Both the position numbers and the translations under genes were made by a program. From Kosakonia pseudosacchari (GTDB taxonomy: Bacteria; Pseudomonadota; Gammaproteobacteria; Enterobacterales; Enterobacteriaceae), in NCBI RefSeq assembly GCF_900184035.1, contig NZ_FXWP01000009.1, positions 372,001 to 436,000 on the forward strand: a stretch of DNA of 64,000 nucleotides, in the 5' to 3' direction. This document shows, piece after piece, positions 20,082 to 30,278 of the stretch (positions are counted from its first letter, which is position 1; each line of letters begins with the position of its first letter). The notes under the pieces were generated by a model. It worked only from the letters and a program-made list of their open reading frames with translations, searched no databases and was not told the origin of the DNA.

Positions 20082-20996
20082 TTAGGTTAATTGATAATTT
20101 TTGCCTGGTGTCATTTTGTGCGGAAGCTCATCAGCATCCACCATTTGCAGTAAATCAATCTCGATGGCGTTGCTGATAGCGTCCAGCGGCAGGTCGTTAT
20201 CCTCTTCGCCAAACGGGTCTTCCAGCTCTTCGGCCAGCGTATCCAGCGAGATAAAGGTGTAGGAAATCAGCACCGAGATAAACGGGGTCATAAAGTGCAA
20301 ATCCACCACCAGCGCGAACGGCAGCATGATGCAAAACAGGTACACGGTGCGATGCAGGATCAGCGAATAGGCAAACGGGAGCGGCGTAGTAAAAATGCGC
20401 TCACAACCAGAAAGCACGGCGGACATATCATGCAGTCGCTGGTTGATGCTGCTGAATAATACATCCGACAGCGCCCCCTTCGCCCGGCGTTCACCTAACC
20501 ATTCGCCCATTAACAGCAAAATGCGGTTGGCCGGAGAATGGGCATTCAACACGTGATGCAGCGCGTTTTGGTCCAGGTATTTCGCCAGCACCTCCCCCTG
20601 CGGCTTGCGGCGCAACGTCATGCGCAGCGAGTGCGCGAAGGCGATTTGCAACTGGATAAAGTGCCGTAATCCCTCATCTTCTGGCAGCGTGGTTTTCACT
20701 TCACGCAACAGAGAGCGCGAGGCGATCATCAACTGTCCCCACAACACCCTTGCTTCGCTGTAGCGGGCAAAACAGGCATTGTTACGAAAACCTAAAAAGA
20801 TAGCGATAGCGACACCGAGAATGCTGAACGGTGCGACGGTTAGCTTGATACCGAGCGAGGTGTACCACGGGAGCACGCCGATCACAGCGATGGAGAGCAG
20901 GAAATTCATCAGCAAACGCGACGTGATTTTTGGCAGTACGGAACCGTGCCAGACGAAAAGACGAGGAAGCCAGTGTTGTTGAGGTCGAACGATCAT
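20082..20996 (-). CDS. yneE: YneE, bestrophin-like membrane channel
   Basis: 304 residues of the bestrophin/UPF0187 family, which form anion or cation channels. Hydrophobic segments occur near the N-terminus (LLMNFLLSIAVIGVLPWY, FSILGVAIAIFLGFR) and around residue 210-250. The family signature FRNNACFARYSEARVLWG is intact. The neighbour is uxaB, as in E. coli, where yneE also adjoins uxaB. Confidence 0.9.
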   Translation of the reverse strand: MIVRPQQHWLPRLFVWHGSVLPKITSRLLMNFLLSIAVIGVLPWYTSLGIKLTVAPFSILGVAIAIFLGFRNNACFARYSEARVLWGQLMIASRSLLREVKTTLPEDEGLRHFIQLQIAFAHSLRMTLRRKPQGEVLAKYLDQNALHHVLNAHSPANRILLLMGEWLGERRAKGALSDVLFSSINQRLHDMSAVLSGCERIFTTPLPFAYSLILHRTVYLFCIMLPFALVVDLHFMTPFISVLISYTFISLDTLAEELEDPFGEEDNDLPLDAISNAIEIDLLQMVDADELPHKMTPGKNYQLT

Positions 20997-21296
20997 CTTG
21001 AATTGTGTGCCTAAGGGAGAGCGGCAGTATTAAACGTGATCGCAATCACGGTTGCAAGTTTGATAATAAATTGTGACAAAAAATCGCCCTGTTCGACGAC
21101 TGGTGGCGCAGAAGTTGCTGAAACCTGTTATACAACTATTTAAAAGTATGTTGTAACTAATGAAGGATAAGCACCGTTTTCCCGCGTTGTTACTCTTCTT
21201 GTCGCTCAACGAGCTCCTCACCAGCCATTCGGTAAATTCGGTAAAAAAGAAAAACCCGGCCGGAGCCGGGTTGGATATTCACTTAATATTGTGCGA
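20997..21296. other. Intergenic stretch between yneE and uxaB
   Basis: About 300 bp without a supported gene. It contains the yneE upstream region and, at the right end, the uxaB terminator (21242-21272). No convincing small ORF with a ribosome site was found on either strand. Confidence 0.6.
21242..21272 (-). terminator. uxaB terminator
   Basis: Stem AACCCGGC (21253-21260) / GCCGGGTT (21265-21272) with a 4-base loop. On the minus strand it is followed by TTTTTCTTTTTT, a strong intrinsic terminator 24 bases after the uxaB stop. Confidence 0.92.
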
Positions 21297-22748
21297 TTAG
21301 CACAGCGGTTTAACCGCATCGCGCATGCCACGCAGCAGAATAGCGTCCAGATCCAGCGAAACCTGCTCCACCAGACCCGCAACTTTACTCAGATCCTGTT
21401 CCCAGTGATCGCTTACGGAGAGCACCGCTTTTACCAGTTCGCTGGTACTGATCTGGCGATCGCCGTGCTGGCTCCACAGCTGCTGGTAGCGTTCGATCCA
21501 GTGCGCGTCATCCTGCACCGGGTACGCCTGCCCGTTACGCTCACCGCGATAAAACGCAATCAATGCCGCCAGCGCGAAGGTCAGGCGCGCAGGCAGTTTG
21601 CCGTGGGCTTTTTGCCCTGCCAACAATTGCGGCAGAATACGGGTGCGGAATTTGGTCATGCCGTTCAGGGCAATCGACAGCAACTGGTGCTTGATGTACG
21701 GGTTACGGAAACGCCCGGTCACCGCACTGGCGAAGGATTCCAGCTCATCGCGCGGCAGATCCAGCACCGGAATAATCTCTTCGTAAATCGCTTTTTCCAC
21801 AAACGCGCAGATTTCACTGTCGTTCATCGCCTCGCCCACGGTATCCAGGCCCGCCTGATACGCCACCGGCACCAGCGCAGTATGCGCGCCGTTGAGGATC
21901 GCCACTTTACGCTCTTTGTACGGTTTAATGTCGTCAACAATCAGCACGTTAAGCGGGAATTTATCCAGACGCAGCTCAGACGCCAGCGATTTCGGCCCCT
22001 GAATGACAAACAGATAGAAATGCTCAGCGGTATCAAGGAACGAATCCTGGTAGCCCAGTTCCGCTTCCAGTTTCGCCACTTCATCACGCGGGTAACCAGT
22101 AACGATCCGGTCAACCAGCGAGGAACAGAAAGTGTTGGCGTTATCCAGCCACTGGGTAAATTCGGCACCCAGCGACCACTCCTGCGCATAACGCAGCACC
22201 AGCTCACGCAGCGCGTCGCCGTTGTAGTCAATCAGTTCACACGGAATAATCACCCAGCCTTTATCCGCCGCGCCAGCGAAGTGCGTGAAACGTTCGAACA
22301 GCAGGCGCGTCAGTTTTGCCGGGTAGCTAACGGCCGGAGCATCGTCAAATTTATCGCCCGCGTGGTAGCTGATGCCCGCTTCAGTGGTGTTTGAAAAAAC
22401 AAAGCGGATATCCGGATTATGAGCAAGTTTCAGGAACTCGTCGTACTGGGAATAGACGCTGATTTCACGGTTCACCGAGCGGATCAAGCGCGCGTCGCTC
22501 ACCGCTTCACCCTGCTCGTTCAGACCGCGAATAATCGTGGTATACAGGCCATCCTGAGTGCTCAGGGACGGCGGGAAATCACTTTGAATCGGGCGAACAA
22601 CGACCACACCGGCGTTCAGGTCGGTGTGCTCATTCAGCAGATCGATTTGCCAGTCGACAAAAGCGCGCAAAAAATTCCCTTCGCCGAACTGAATAATACG
22701 TTCAGGGTATTCAGCGCCGGGAAAGTTGCGACGGTTTAATGTGTTCAC
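21297..22748 (-). CDS. uxaB: UxaB, tagaturonate reductase (altronate oxidoreductase)
   Basis: 483 residues, identical in length to E. coli UxaB as I recall it. It catalyses NADH-dependent reduction of D-tagaturonate to D-altronate in galacturonate breakdown. The mannitol-dehydrogenase family fold is evident: [20 protein letters not shown], then [19 protein letters not shown] with the catalytic Lys region. Start is GTG at 22748 (the E. coli protein begins MKTLNRR; here MNTLNRR). It is isolated from the other hexuronate genes, as in E. coli. Confidence 0.96.
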   Translation of the reverse strand: MNTLNRRNFPGAEYPERIIQFGEGNFLRAFVDWQIDLLNEHTDLNAGVVVVRPIQSDFPPSLSTQDGLYTTIIRGLNEQGEAVSDARLIRSVNREISVYSQYDEFLKLAHNPDIRFVFSNTTEAGISYHAGDKFDDAPAVSYPAKLTRLLFERFTHFAGAADKGWVIIPCELIDYNGDALRELVLRYAQEWSLGAEFTQWLDNANTFCSSLVDRIVTGYPRDEVAKLEAELGYQDSFLDTAEHFYLFVIQGPKSLASELRLDKFPLNVLIVDDIKPYKERKVAILNGAHTALVPVAYQAGLDTVGEAMNDSEICAFVEKAIYEEIIPVLDLPRDELESFASAVTGRFRNPYIKHQLLSIALNGMTKFRTRILPQLLAGQKAHGKLPARLTFALAALIAFYRGERNGQAYPVQDDAHWIERYQQLWSQHGDRQISTSELVKAVLSVSDHWEQDLSKVAGLVEQVSLDLDAILLRGMRDAVKPLC

Positions 22749-22864
22749 AGTGGGTTCCTTTTTTGATTAGTCATACAACCTGGGAAGATTGGTGTAATAA
22801 CTTACCAGACTTTTAGACCATGAAACCCTGTTTTGATCAAAATGGGATCGCTTATTGGCGGGAA

Positions 22865-23389
22865 TTATAAGAGCTTGTAAAAAATTGTCGTCGCCGTCAC
22901 ATTTCCGTCCGGCATCAGCGCAAAGCGCGGGATCTCACCCACCCGCTGCCAGCCGCATTGCAGATAAAAATGTTCCGCTCCGCTGCCGGTGGAGGTATCC
23001 AGTACCAGTACGGTTTTACCGTGCGCCAGCGCCTCACTTTCCAGCGCATCCATCAGACGGCGCGCCAGCCCCTGACGGCGGGCTTTTTCATGCACCAGTA
23101 ACTTTGACACATCGGCACGATGCGGCTGATTTTCAGGTTGCTCCAGCACCATCTGCACCGTGCCAACAATCTCACCAGCCTCATCTTGCGCTACCAGCAC
23201 AATGCGTTCCCCGCGCGCGGCACTTGCGGCGACACCAGACCAGAATTGCAGGGATTTCTCACGAGAAAGCGGATGCATAAAACTGACGGAAGCGCCGCCG
23301 GAAACGCAGTTTTCCAGCACGTCACAAAGGGAATGAAGATGTGATGCGAGCGCGTCGCCCGCAAGGGAATGGATATGATAAGTGGTCAT
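22865..23389 (-). CDS. GNAT-family N-acetyltransferase
   Basis: 174 residues with the acetyl-CoA binding motif A (VHEKARRQGLARRLM, i.e. Q/R-x-x-G-x-G/A variant) and the C-terminal HFYLQCGWQRVGEIP segment. Related to enterobacterial acetyltransferases of unknown substrate. Monocistronic on the minus strand, between uxaB and a GGDEF gene. Confidence 0.83.
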   Translation of the reverse strand: MTTYHIHSLAGDALASHLHSLCDVLENCVSGGASVSFMHPLSREKSLQFWSGVAASAARGERIVLVAQDEAGEIVGTVQMVLEQPENQPHRADVSKLLVHEKARRQGLARRLMDALESEALAHGKTVLVLDTSTGSGAEHFYLQCGWQRVGEIPRFALMPDGNVTATTIFYKLL

Positions 23390-23468
23390 TTTTGTTCCTT
23401 AAAAACAACCACTATCAGCCTTACAACTTTTTAACACAAGCCCGGCAAACATAGGTTTTTATGATGAT

Positions 23469-24437
23469 TTAGCGGCCGCGATGATTGCGCTCTTTCATGG
23501 CATACATCTGTTGATCCGCCGCCTTCATCCACGGCTTCAGTTCACCACAACCATCATGATCAAACTCGCTGATCCCCCAGGAAAACGCCAGCTTCCACGG
23601 CTTACCAGAACCCTTATTCCAGGCTTCAACCTGCTCGACCAGATGCTGCATCGCAATCCATGCGCCCTGCTCATCGGTATCGGAAAAGAGGATCGCGAAT
23701 TCATCGCCGCCATAGCGCACCCGCAGATCCGCTTCGCGCAGGCTGGCAGTCATCACCGTGGCCATCGCTTTCAGCGCTTCGTCACCCTCAGCGTGTCCCC
23801 AGGTGTCGTTGATCTCTTTGAAATTGTCGAGATCGATCCACGCCAGCGTTAACGGTTCCGCGCGACGACGCGCGCCCACAATGGCGAACTTCGCCAGGCT
23901 TTCAAACCCGCGGCGATTAAATAAACCGGTCAGTTCGTCCGTGGTGGCTGCGCTCATCACCGCGAACTCATCTTCAACGATCATGGCGAAATCTTTCAGA
24001 TAGTCCTGCTCAGCGTCCGTGAACTGCCGCGCGCTGCTATCCACCAGGCAAAATGCGCCCACCACCGCGCCGTCCGGCAAACGTAATGGATACCCGGCAT
24101 AGAAACGGATATTCATCTCCCCGGTCACCAGCGGATTGTCGGCAAAACGATCATCGCCGTAGGTATCCGGAATAATCAACGGTTCGGTATGCAAGATGGT
24201 ATGACCACAAAAGGTGATCTTACGCGGCAGCGGTTCACGCACGGTACCCGACGTGGATTTGAAGAAAAGCATCTCTTCATCAACCAGCGTGATCAACGCC
24301 GCACGGACATCGAACATACGCTTAGCCAGCCGGGTAAGCCGGTCAAGACGCTCGGTTACGCCGGTTTCCAGAAGCCCGGAGTCGCGCAGCGACGCCAGTC
24401 GTTGTTCCTCATCTGCGGGAATAGCAGGTATTTTCAT
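23469..24437 (-). CDS. GAF-GGDEF diguanylate cyclase
   Basis: 322 residues, soluble. The N-terminal GAF domain (about 20-160: FDVRAALITLVDEEMLFFKS, CGHTIL, GAFCLVDSSAR) precedes a GGDEF domain (about 165-320). The active-site motif is GGDEF at 243-247, and an RxxD inhibitory site (READ, 234-237) lies five residues before it, so feedback inhibition by c-di-GMP is expected. First of three GGDEF genes in line on the minus strand, each separated by about 100-125 bp. Confidence 0.9.
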   Translation of the reverse strand: MKIPAIPADEEQRLASLRDSGLLETGVTERLDRLTRLAKRMFDVRAALITLVDEEMLFFKSTSGTVREPLPRKITFCGHTILHTEPLIIPDTYGDDRFADNPLVTGEMNIRFYAGYPLRLPDGAVVGAFCLVDSSARQFTDAEQDYLKDFAMIVEDEFAVMSAATTDELTGLFNRRGFESLAKFAIVGARRRAEPLTLAWIDLDNFKEINDTWGHAEGDEALKAMATVMTASLREADLRVRYGGDEFAILFSDTDEQGAWIAMQHLVEQVEAWNKGSGKPWKLAFSWGISEFDHDGCGELKPWMKAADQQMYAMKERNHRGR

Positions 24438-24539
24438 AAGGGGCCGTTTCCATTCTCAGGCTGTTAATGCGCAACACGATAAAAAGTGACGTTAATTTCA
24501 CGGCATACAGCATAAAGCGTAGCTTATTCAGCACGTTTG

Positions 24540-25595
24540 TCAGTGTGAGTAGATCTGGTTTTTTCCCAGTCGTTTAGCCTGATAAAGCGCGTCGTCTGCG
24601 GCTTTTAACCAGTCGGTAACACTGCGCATTTCCGGTAGCGCGCTGGCAATACCGATGCTCAACGTACATTTGAACGCATGCTCCTGCATCACTGTCATTA
24701 CCGCAGCCGCATCCATGATCCGGGTTGCCACCGCGTACGCCTCCTCTGCTGGCGTATCGGGCAATAAAATCACAAACTCATCGCCACCGAGGCGCGCGGG
24801 CGTGTCCGTTGTGCGGGTGGTGATATGCAAAATTTTCGACACGGTGACCAATAATGCATCGCCAATTTTATGACCAAAGCGGTCATTCACCTCTTTAAAG
24901 TTATCAATATCGATAAACATCAACGAGGAGTGGCGCGGCGTCACGTGCAGTTTTTCCAGCTCATACTGAATCCGTTTTTCCAGCAGGCGGCGATTGGCGA
25001 TATCAAGCAACGGATCCATCATCGCGATACGCTCAAGCTCGCGGCTTTTTATTCGCAACCTGACGGCAATGCTGTCGGTGAGTGCGCTGAGCGCCAGGAT
25101 ATAAATGCCAATGAGCGGCAACGTGGCGAACATCGTTCGCTGTGTCACCTGCAACTCCAGGGGTAAACCGAGCGCCAGCAAGGTAAGTAAGAACGCCGCA
25201 AGCAGGGCCAGTGCCGCTTTACGCATCAACCCAAACCCGCCCGCCGATAAGCGATCAGAGAGCAAAATGGTGGCAATCACCACCGACGGCAGCGGGTTGA
25301 CCGCCATTAACGCAATCCAGAACCCGCCTGCGCCAGCGTCAAGGACCAGATTTTGATGTTCAATTTGCAGCGGCATCAGCGCGTTGCGCGCGCGCAAAAA
25401 CGCGAGGGTAGGCCATATAAAGGCATTAGCGCACAGCAACACTACGCTCCACACGGGGCGATGCAGTTCAAGAAGGACGGAAAGAATGGGGAAAAAGCAG
25501 AGTAGCGTTCCCAGAATACGCATCAGATACATCCGCCTGGCAAAACGCCTGCCTGGGATCCGCTCGTGTTTATTCAAATTATCCGATCCGCTCAT
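24540..25595 (-). CDS. MASE2-GGDEF membrane diguanylate cyclase
   Basis: 351 residues. The N-terminal half resembles the MASE2 membrane sensor of AdrA/DgcC-type cyclases (RRMYLMRILGTLLCFFPILSVL and further hydrophobic segments to about residue 175). The GGDEF domain keeps RLGGDEFVILL and an RxxD inhibitory site (RTTD) five residues upstream. The sensor domain has no assignable ligand. Not part of the E. coli gene order here, so an addition next to dgcF. Confidence 0.88.
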   Translation of the reverse strand: MSGSDNLNKHERIPGRRFARRMYLMRILGTLLCFFPILSVLLELHRPVWSVVLLCANAFIWPTLAFLRARNALMPLQIEHQNLVLDAGAGGFWIALMAVNPLPSVVIATILLSDRLSAGGFGLMRKAALALLAAFLLTLLALGLPLELQVTQRTMFATLPLIGIYILALSALTDSIAVRLRIKSRELERIAMMDPLLDIANRRLLEKRIQYELEKLHVTPRHSSLMFIDIDNFKEVNDRFGHKIGDALLVTVSKILHITTRTTDTPARLGGDEFVILLPDTPAEEAYAVATRIMDAAAVMTVMQEHAFKCTLSIGIASALPEMRSVTDWLKAADDALYQAKRLGKNQIYSH

Positions 25596-25722
25596 AACGC
25601 GATGATTCCGCTACGTATACGCAATAATAGTATTGACGATAAAAATTAGTAGCAAGCAATTTAATAAGTTATCGATATTAATTGCCGCTATCATCATCAC
25701 CAGCTGCGACACGCGCGGGGAA

Positions 25723-27165
25723 TTATCCGCCGATGGCACTACCCGCTATTTCCGGCATGTTATGTTCAGCATCTGTTGTGCAGTTACGCCCGCGTTTTTT
25801 CGAGCGGTAGAGATTTTCATCCGCCACCGCCAGGAGCGCGTTGAACATTGCCGTTAATTGCCCGGCATCGGCTTTACCATGGCTGATACCAATACTGACG
25901 GTTAAATGCAGCGTTTGCTGCTGCCATTTGAACGGGTACAACGCCACCGTTTCGCGTAGCGTTTCCGCCAGGTGTTTACCGTCGCTGGCATCTTGTGTTA
26001 TCGCCACGACAGCGAACTCTTCCCCACCCATGCGGGCGAGCACACCGCGCGTATCCAGCGCCCGCTGCACTTTTCGCGCAAAGGCGGTCAGCACCCGATC
26101 GCCACATTCGTGACCATAGTTGTCATTGACACTTTTGAAGTAATCAATATCCAGCAACATCACGGTGATGTGTTTGTCGGTAAAGCGTTTTGCGTCGCGG
26201 TTTAACGCCTCATACAAACCCGAGCGCGAGTAAACGCGGGTCAGGAAATCGAAATCGGCGCGCAGGGAAACCTGGCGCATCAGGCGGTTTATCGCCTCAA
26301 CGCTGACCGAGACAATGACCGGGCAAATGGCCATGGTGGCAATCCCCAGGCGCGCGGAGAACATATGCGGGATCTGCAGCGGTGAACTGACGAAAATATT
26401 GATATGCCCGCTGGCGACAAGGATTATCTCCAGGCCGCCGGTCAGTAGCGTCACCAGGCATGTCAGCGGCAGTGAGTAACGCACCGCACACCAGATCAGC
26501 GCCGGAAGCGGAAACGCCAGGCTGCCTGCACCGCCAATCGCGACCGACGCGACAATCGATACGCCGACGGCGAGCACCGGCATAAAATCGCGCATCTCGA
26601 CGTTCAGCGGTTTACGCGGCCAGCTCATGGTCAGCATACAAGGCAGGATCAGCACACCCGTTGAGAACTGCTCGCCAAACCAGTCGGCCAGCAGCAGGCC
26701 AAACCCCTGACCATTGATCCCCACGGAACCCAGCGCGCCAAAAAACGCGCACAGCAGCGCGGCAAGCAGACAGTAGCCAAAGAGTTTCAGCGCGTTAACC
26801 GGCTCCGGCGCTTTGGTCATCTGGTTACGTTCAAGCCCGATAAGCTGCGCCATGGTGATGATAAACACCATATTCGAGAAGTTGATAATCAGCGACGCCA
26901 TGCCCCAGGTGGTGGTGATGGCGTCATACGCCAGCATGGCAACATAGCTAATCAGGTAGTAATGCCAGCGCTGCAAGCAAGCATAACGCGCGAAAACAGC
27001 GGCCATCACCGCATTGAGCGGCCAGAAGAGGGAAAGCTCTTCCACCAGGCGCATCATCGCACCCAGCAGATAAAACAGCGTTGTCAGGACAAACACCATG
27101 ACCGCATTGGTGTACGGCGTCTCTTCCCGAAAAGGGCGGAAAGGGGATGAAAAAAATGCGCGCAT
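25723..27165 (-). CDS. dgcF: MASE1-type GGDEF diguanylate cyclase (YneF/DgcF position)
   Basis: 480 residues. About eight hydrophobic segments in the first 300 residues form a MASE1-like sensor, followed by a GGDEF domain with RMGGEEFAVV. No RxxD inhibitory site stands five residues before the motif, unlike its two neighbours. Start is the ATG at 27165, one codon after an in-frame TTG. In E. coli yneF (dgcF) lies between uxaB and yneG, exactly this position, so the symbol is based on synteny plus architecture. Confidence 0.8.
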   Translation of the reverse strand: MRAFFSSPFRPFREETPYTNAVMVFVLTTLFYLLGAMMRLVEELSLFWPLNAVMAAVFARYACLQRWHYYLISYVAMLAYDAITTTWGMASLIINFSNMVFIITMAQLIGLERNQMTKAPEPVNALKLFGYCLLAALLCAFFGALGSVGINGQGFGLLLADWFGEQFSTGVLILPCMLTMSWPRKPLNVEMRDFMPVLAVGVSIVASVAIGGAGSLAFPLPALIWCAVRYSLPLTCLVTLLTGGLEIILVASGHINIFVSSPLQIPHMFSARLGIATMAICPVIVSVSVEAINRLMRQVSLRADFDFLTRVYSRSGLYEALNRDAKRFTDKHITVMLLDIDYFKSVNDNYGHECGDRVLTAFARKVQRALDTRGVLARMGGEEFAVVAITQDASDGKHLAETLRETVALYPFKWQQQTLHLTVSIGISHGKADAGQLTAMFNALLAVADENLYRSKKRGRNCTTDAEHNMPEIAGSAIGG

Positions 27166-27237
27166 CAACTCTCAATCCATATCACGAACATGACTATCGA
27201 CCCGCAGCACCAGCGGCGCAGGCTTACCCGACGCTTT

Positions 27238-27600
27238 TCAGCGCGGCGCATTCATCTGTATGACCAGCCACTGGTAAATCACCGCAACAATGTATTGTTG
27301 TTGCGATTCCGTTAGCGCCTGACCATGCGGGATGTGGTGCCACTTTTCCAGGCATCCACGGCAGCAGGTAGCCGTGGCATGCTGAGCGATAAACACCGGG
27401 TGGCCGCGCATTGGCGTCTGTTTGCCATCATTTTGTGGTTGCGCTGGCGCAAGGCGTTTTGCGACAAAATCCGCCGCATGGGAAGCAATCACCTCCGCAC
27501 CTTTATCCAGACAGTACTGGCGCTCTTTCACCCCAAGGCGAAAACGCGAACGAAATGTTGACTGTCCCAGCCGGGCAAACAACGGCGCGAAATCATTCAT
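27238..27600 (-). CDS. yneG: YneG, DUF4186 protein
   Basis: 120 residues of unknown function, as in E. coli yneG. It has a zinc-site-like arrangement H-x8-C-C-x2-C-x4-H-H in the middle (AQHATATCCRGCLEKWHH). The ATG at 27600 shares its A with the stop of glsB (TGATG), so the two genes are almost certainly translated from one mRNA. No role is known; the pairing with glutaminase is conserved in E. coli. Confidence 0.88.
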   Translation of the reverse strand: MNDFAPLFARLGQSTFRSRFRLGVKERQYCLDKGAEVIASHAADFVAKRLAPAQPQNDGKQTPMRGHPVFIAQHATATCCRGCLEKWHHIPHGQALTESQQQYIVAVIYQWLVIQMNAPR

Positions 27601-28526
27601 CAATAGACCGATCTCCCCAGTTTTCGCGTTAACGCTTCCAGCACTGCAACACCAGCCAGTGAGTTGCCCGCTTCATCCAGCTCCGGGCTCCAGACCGCAA
27701 TCGCCATCTCATGCGGCACAATCGCCACAATGCCACCGCCGACGCCGGATTTCGCCGGTAACCCGACGCGCCAGGCAAACTCTCCGGCGTTCTGGTACAT
27801 GCCACTGGTCGCCATCAGGGCGTTAATCTGGCGCGCCTGCATCGGCGTCACCACCGGCGTGGCCTGCTGCACGCTGTGTCCGCCATCGGCGAGAAATAAA
27901 AAGGTGCGCGACAATTCGGCACAGCTCATTTTGAGTGCGCAATAGTGGAAGTAGTTCTGTAATACGGTGGCGACATCGTTGTGAAAATTACCGAAGGACT
28001 TCATCAGCCAGGCGATGGCCATATTGCGGGCGGAGTGCTCGAATTCAGAACGCGCGACCAGGCTGTCGTAAGCGATATCCGGCGCGGCGCAGAGTTTACG
28101 CACAATTTCCAGCATGCGCTGGCGCGGTGCGCTAAGGCGGCTTTGCAGCATATCGCACACCACCAGCGCCCCGGCGTTAATAAAGGGATTACGCGGCTTG
28201 CCCTGCTCAATTTCAAGTTGTAACAGCGAGTTAAACGGCTGACCGGAGGGATCTTTGCCCACCCGCTGCCAGATCTCTTCTTCTGCGTAGTGGTTCATCG
28301 CCACCACCAGACTCAGTACTTTTGAAATTGACTGAATGGAGAAACGCTCGTCGGCATCGCCCGCCTGGAAGTGTTCACCCTGCACGGTGCTGATGGCGAT
28401 ACCCAACTTGTTGCCGCTCACCGACGCCAGCGCCGGAATATAATCCGCAACCTTGCCACGCCCCAACAGCGGGCGTACTTCAGCGAGCACCGCTTCCAGT
28501 ACGTCGTTATCCATCACCGTTGCCAC
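27600..28526 (-). CDS. glsB: GlsB, glutaminase 2
   Basis: Hydrolyses L-glutamine to glutamate and ammonia. The GTG at 28526 is chosen because AAGGAG lies 5 bases upstream and because it gives 308 residues, the E. coli GlsB length. The beta-lactamase-fold Ser-x-x-Lys nucleophile motif is [12 protein letters not shown] (SISK). Further family motifs are [24 protein letters not shown] and [10 protein letters not shown]. It is followed without a gap by yneG. Confidence 0.96.
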   Translation of the reverse strand: MATVMDNDVLEAVLAEVRPLLGRGKVADYIPALASVSGNKLGIAISTVQGEHFQAGDADERFSIQSISKVLSLVVAMNHYAEEEIWQRVGKDPSGQPFNSLLQLEIEQGKPRNPFINAGALVVCDMLQSRLSAPRQRMLEIVRKLCAAPDIAYDSLVARSEFEHSARNMAIAWLMKSFGNFHNDVATVLQNYFHYCALKMSCAELSRTFLFLADGGHSVQQATPVVTPMQARQINALMATSGMYQNAGEFAWRVGLPAKSGVGGGIVAIVPHEMAIAVWSPELDEAGNSLAGVAVLEALTRKLGRSVY

Positions 28527-28588
28527 TCTGACTCCTTGCCCACAGGCCAAAAATGGCCTGCGAGTATAACAGAGGCGAATGTGTTGCG

Positions 28589-30178
28589 TCAGGCAGGAAG
28601 TCGAAAACGCGCAACCGCTTGCATCAATTGATGAGAATCGTTGTGCAATTTTTCCGACGCTTCGGTGGCCGTTGAGACCAGTTCCCCGGTGCGACGGGCA
28701 ACATTGTTAAGCGAGTGCAGGCGGCGCGTCATTTTGTGAATGCTGTCGCCCTGGCTGAGCGTGGCGGCAGAAATTTCACTCAGGACACCGCTTAAATGCC
28801 CGACCAACCCGGTGACCTGTTGCAGGTTATCCTCAAGGCGACTTACCGCCTGGGTACCGTCGTTGATGCCCTGCAAGGAGTGGTTGATCAGTTGCTGAAT
28901 GGTTTGCGTGGAGTGGCTGCTCTTGCGCGCCAGCAGCCCCACTTCTTTCGCCACCACCGCGAAGCCGCGACCATGATTGCCCGCATGCGCCGCTTCAATC
29001 GCCGCATTCAGCGCCAGAATATTGGTCTGGAAAGCAACGCCATCAATCATCGCCACAATGTTGCGCATCTCCGCTGAACGCTCGACGATCTCGCGCATCG
29101 ATTGATTCACCGTATCCATCATTCGATCGCCACCAGCGGCCACTTCCCGCGCCTCATCGGCCTGTTTGCGCGCCTGCTCGGCAAAACCGGTGTTGCCTTC
29201 AACATGGGACTCCAGCGCGGCGATATGCTCGGTCACATCCGTCAATTCCTGCGCCTGTTTCGCCGACTGCTGATACAGCGACTGGTTGTCCTCAGCGAGG
29301 CGGCGAATGGTATCGACCATCGACGAGGTGGCGTCGCTGACTTGCATTACTAGTTGCTGCAACCCCTGCTGCATGGTGCCGATGCTGAGGCCGAGCTGGT
29401 CAACTTCCCGGTTAAAGCGTTTCACCGGCGGAAGCGGCGTACCCAGATCGCCCGCCGCCAGAATATTGATATGTGCTATCAGGCTGCGCAGCGGCGTGAT
29501 CACCCAGCGCGACATGGCAAACCAGACCAGCACCGCAATCACCACCAGCAGCGCAGGCACCAGCACAAACACATGCTGCAATTGCGCAAGGTTCGCCATC
29601 AACGCCTGGCGCCCCAGTTCGGCACGCGCTTCGCTGGCCTGCTGGAAACGGGCATAGTTGTCATTGAAATCCGCCTGGAACGCCTGCGCGGGTACGGCGA
29701 AGAAGGCGTCAATCGACTGGGTTTTCATCAGCCCGTCGGCCTGCTCTTTTAGCGCCCCGTAAAAGAGTTGATAGCTGTTGATCAGCGCCTCATCTTCAGG
29801 CGGGTTGAGCGCCAGCCACGCTCGCCAGGCTTTTTGCGAGGTCTCCAGCGCTTTATGGGTTTCATCCATCAGGCTGTGCCAGCTCCCTTCTGAACCGGTC
29901 TCTTTATCCTGCATAAAGTAGACGCCCGCCCGGTTGAGCAGATCGCTTGCCGTCAGGAGCGCAATGCGCGCTTCATCGACCTTGACCTGTTGCAGGTGCG
30001 CTTGCTGATTGCGTTGTTCATTATGCTGTGCGTTACGTAACGACGCGGAAAGGAGAAACGAGGAGGCGATTTGCAGGGCCGAAAACAAGCCAATAATACA
30101 GAAAATCCCGGCGAGCAAACCAAACTGTCGTGGGAGAACACGCCGCAAAATACGGCGGAAAATTTGCTTTAAGTTCAT
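28589..30178 (-). CDS. Methyl-accepting chemotaxis protein, Tar/Tsr-like
   Basis: 529 residues: TM1 ([21 protein letters not shown]), a TarH-type periplasmic four-helix sensor (about 45-205), TM2 ([21 protein letters not shown]), HAMP, and a signalling domain with the tip [22 protein letters not shown]. It ends ARFRLPA without a CheR-docking pentapeptide. Sits between glsB and sad, where E. coli has none. The periplasmic ligand residues cannot be assigned. Confidence 0.9.
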   Translation of the reverse strand: MNLKQIFRRILRRVLPRQFGLLAGIFCIIGLFSALQIASSFLLSASLRNAQHNEQRNQQAHLQQVKVDEARIALLTASDLLNRAGVYFMQDKETGSEGSWHSLMDETHKALETSQKAWRAWLALNPPEDEALINSYQLFYGALKEQADGLMKTQSIDAFFAVPAQAFQADFNDNYARFQQASEARAELGRQALMANLAQLQHVFVLVPALLVVIAVLVWFAMSRWVITPLRSLIAHINILAAGDLGTPLPPVKRFNREVDQLGLSIGTMQQGLQQLVMQVSDATSSMVDTIRRLAEDNQSLYQQSAKQAQELTDVTEHIAALESHVEGNTGFAEQARKQADEAREVAAGGDRMMDTVNQSMREIVERSAEMRNIVAMIDGVAFQTNILALNAAIEAAHAGNHGRGFAVVAKEVGLLARKSSHSTQTIQQLINHSLQGINDGTQAVSRLEDNLQQVTGLVGHLSGVLSEISAATLSQGDSIHKMTRRLHSLNNVARRTGELVSTATEASEKLHNDSHQLMQAVARFRLPA

Positions 30179-30252
30179 GATATTCTTCTATAACCACAAA
30201 GTTGCCGTGAGTCTACAAAAGGATCATGACAGGTCCATGACAGCCAGCCGTG

Positions 30253-30273
30253 ACGCGCCCCGCCGGGGCGCGT
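30253..30273. terminator. GC-rich hairpin after sad
   Basis: Perfect 9-bp stem ACGCGCCCC (30253-30261) / GGGGCGCGT (30265-30273) with a 3-base loop, 5 bases past the sad stop. There is no T tract on the minus strand, so termination efficiency is uncertain. Confidence 0.5.
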
Positions 30274-30278
30274 TTAGC

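Noticed and set aside
21291..22394. Long plus-strand reading frame opposite uxaB
   Set aside because: UxaB is full-length and unmistakable on the other strand; the frame is R/H/Q-rich as antisense frames usually are.
22779..22805. ExuR/UxuR-like operator upstream of uxaB (TTGGT...ACCA)
   Set aside because: The half-sites are too far apart for the usual ATTGGT-type palindrome, so I did not list it.
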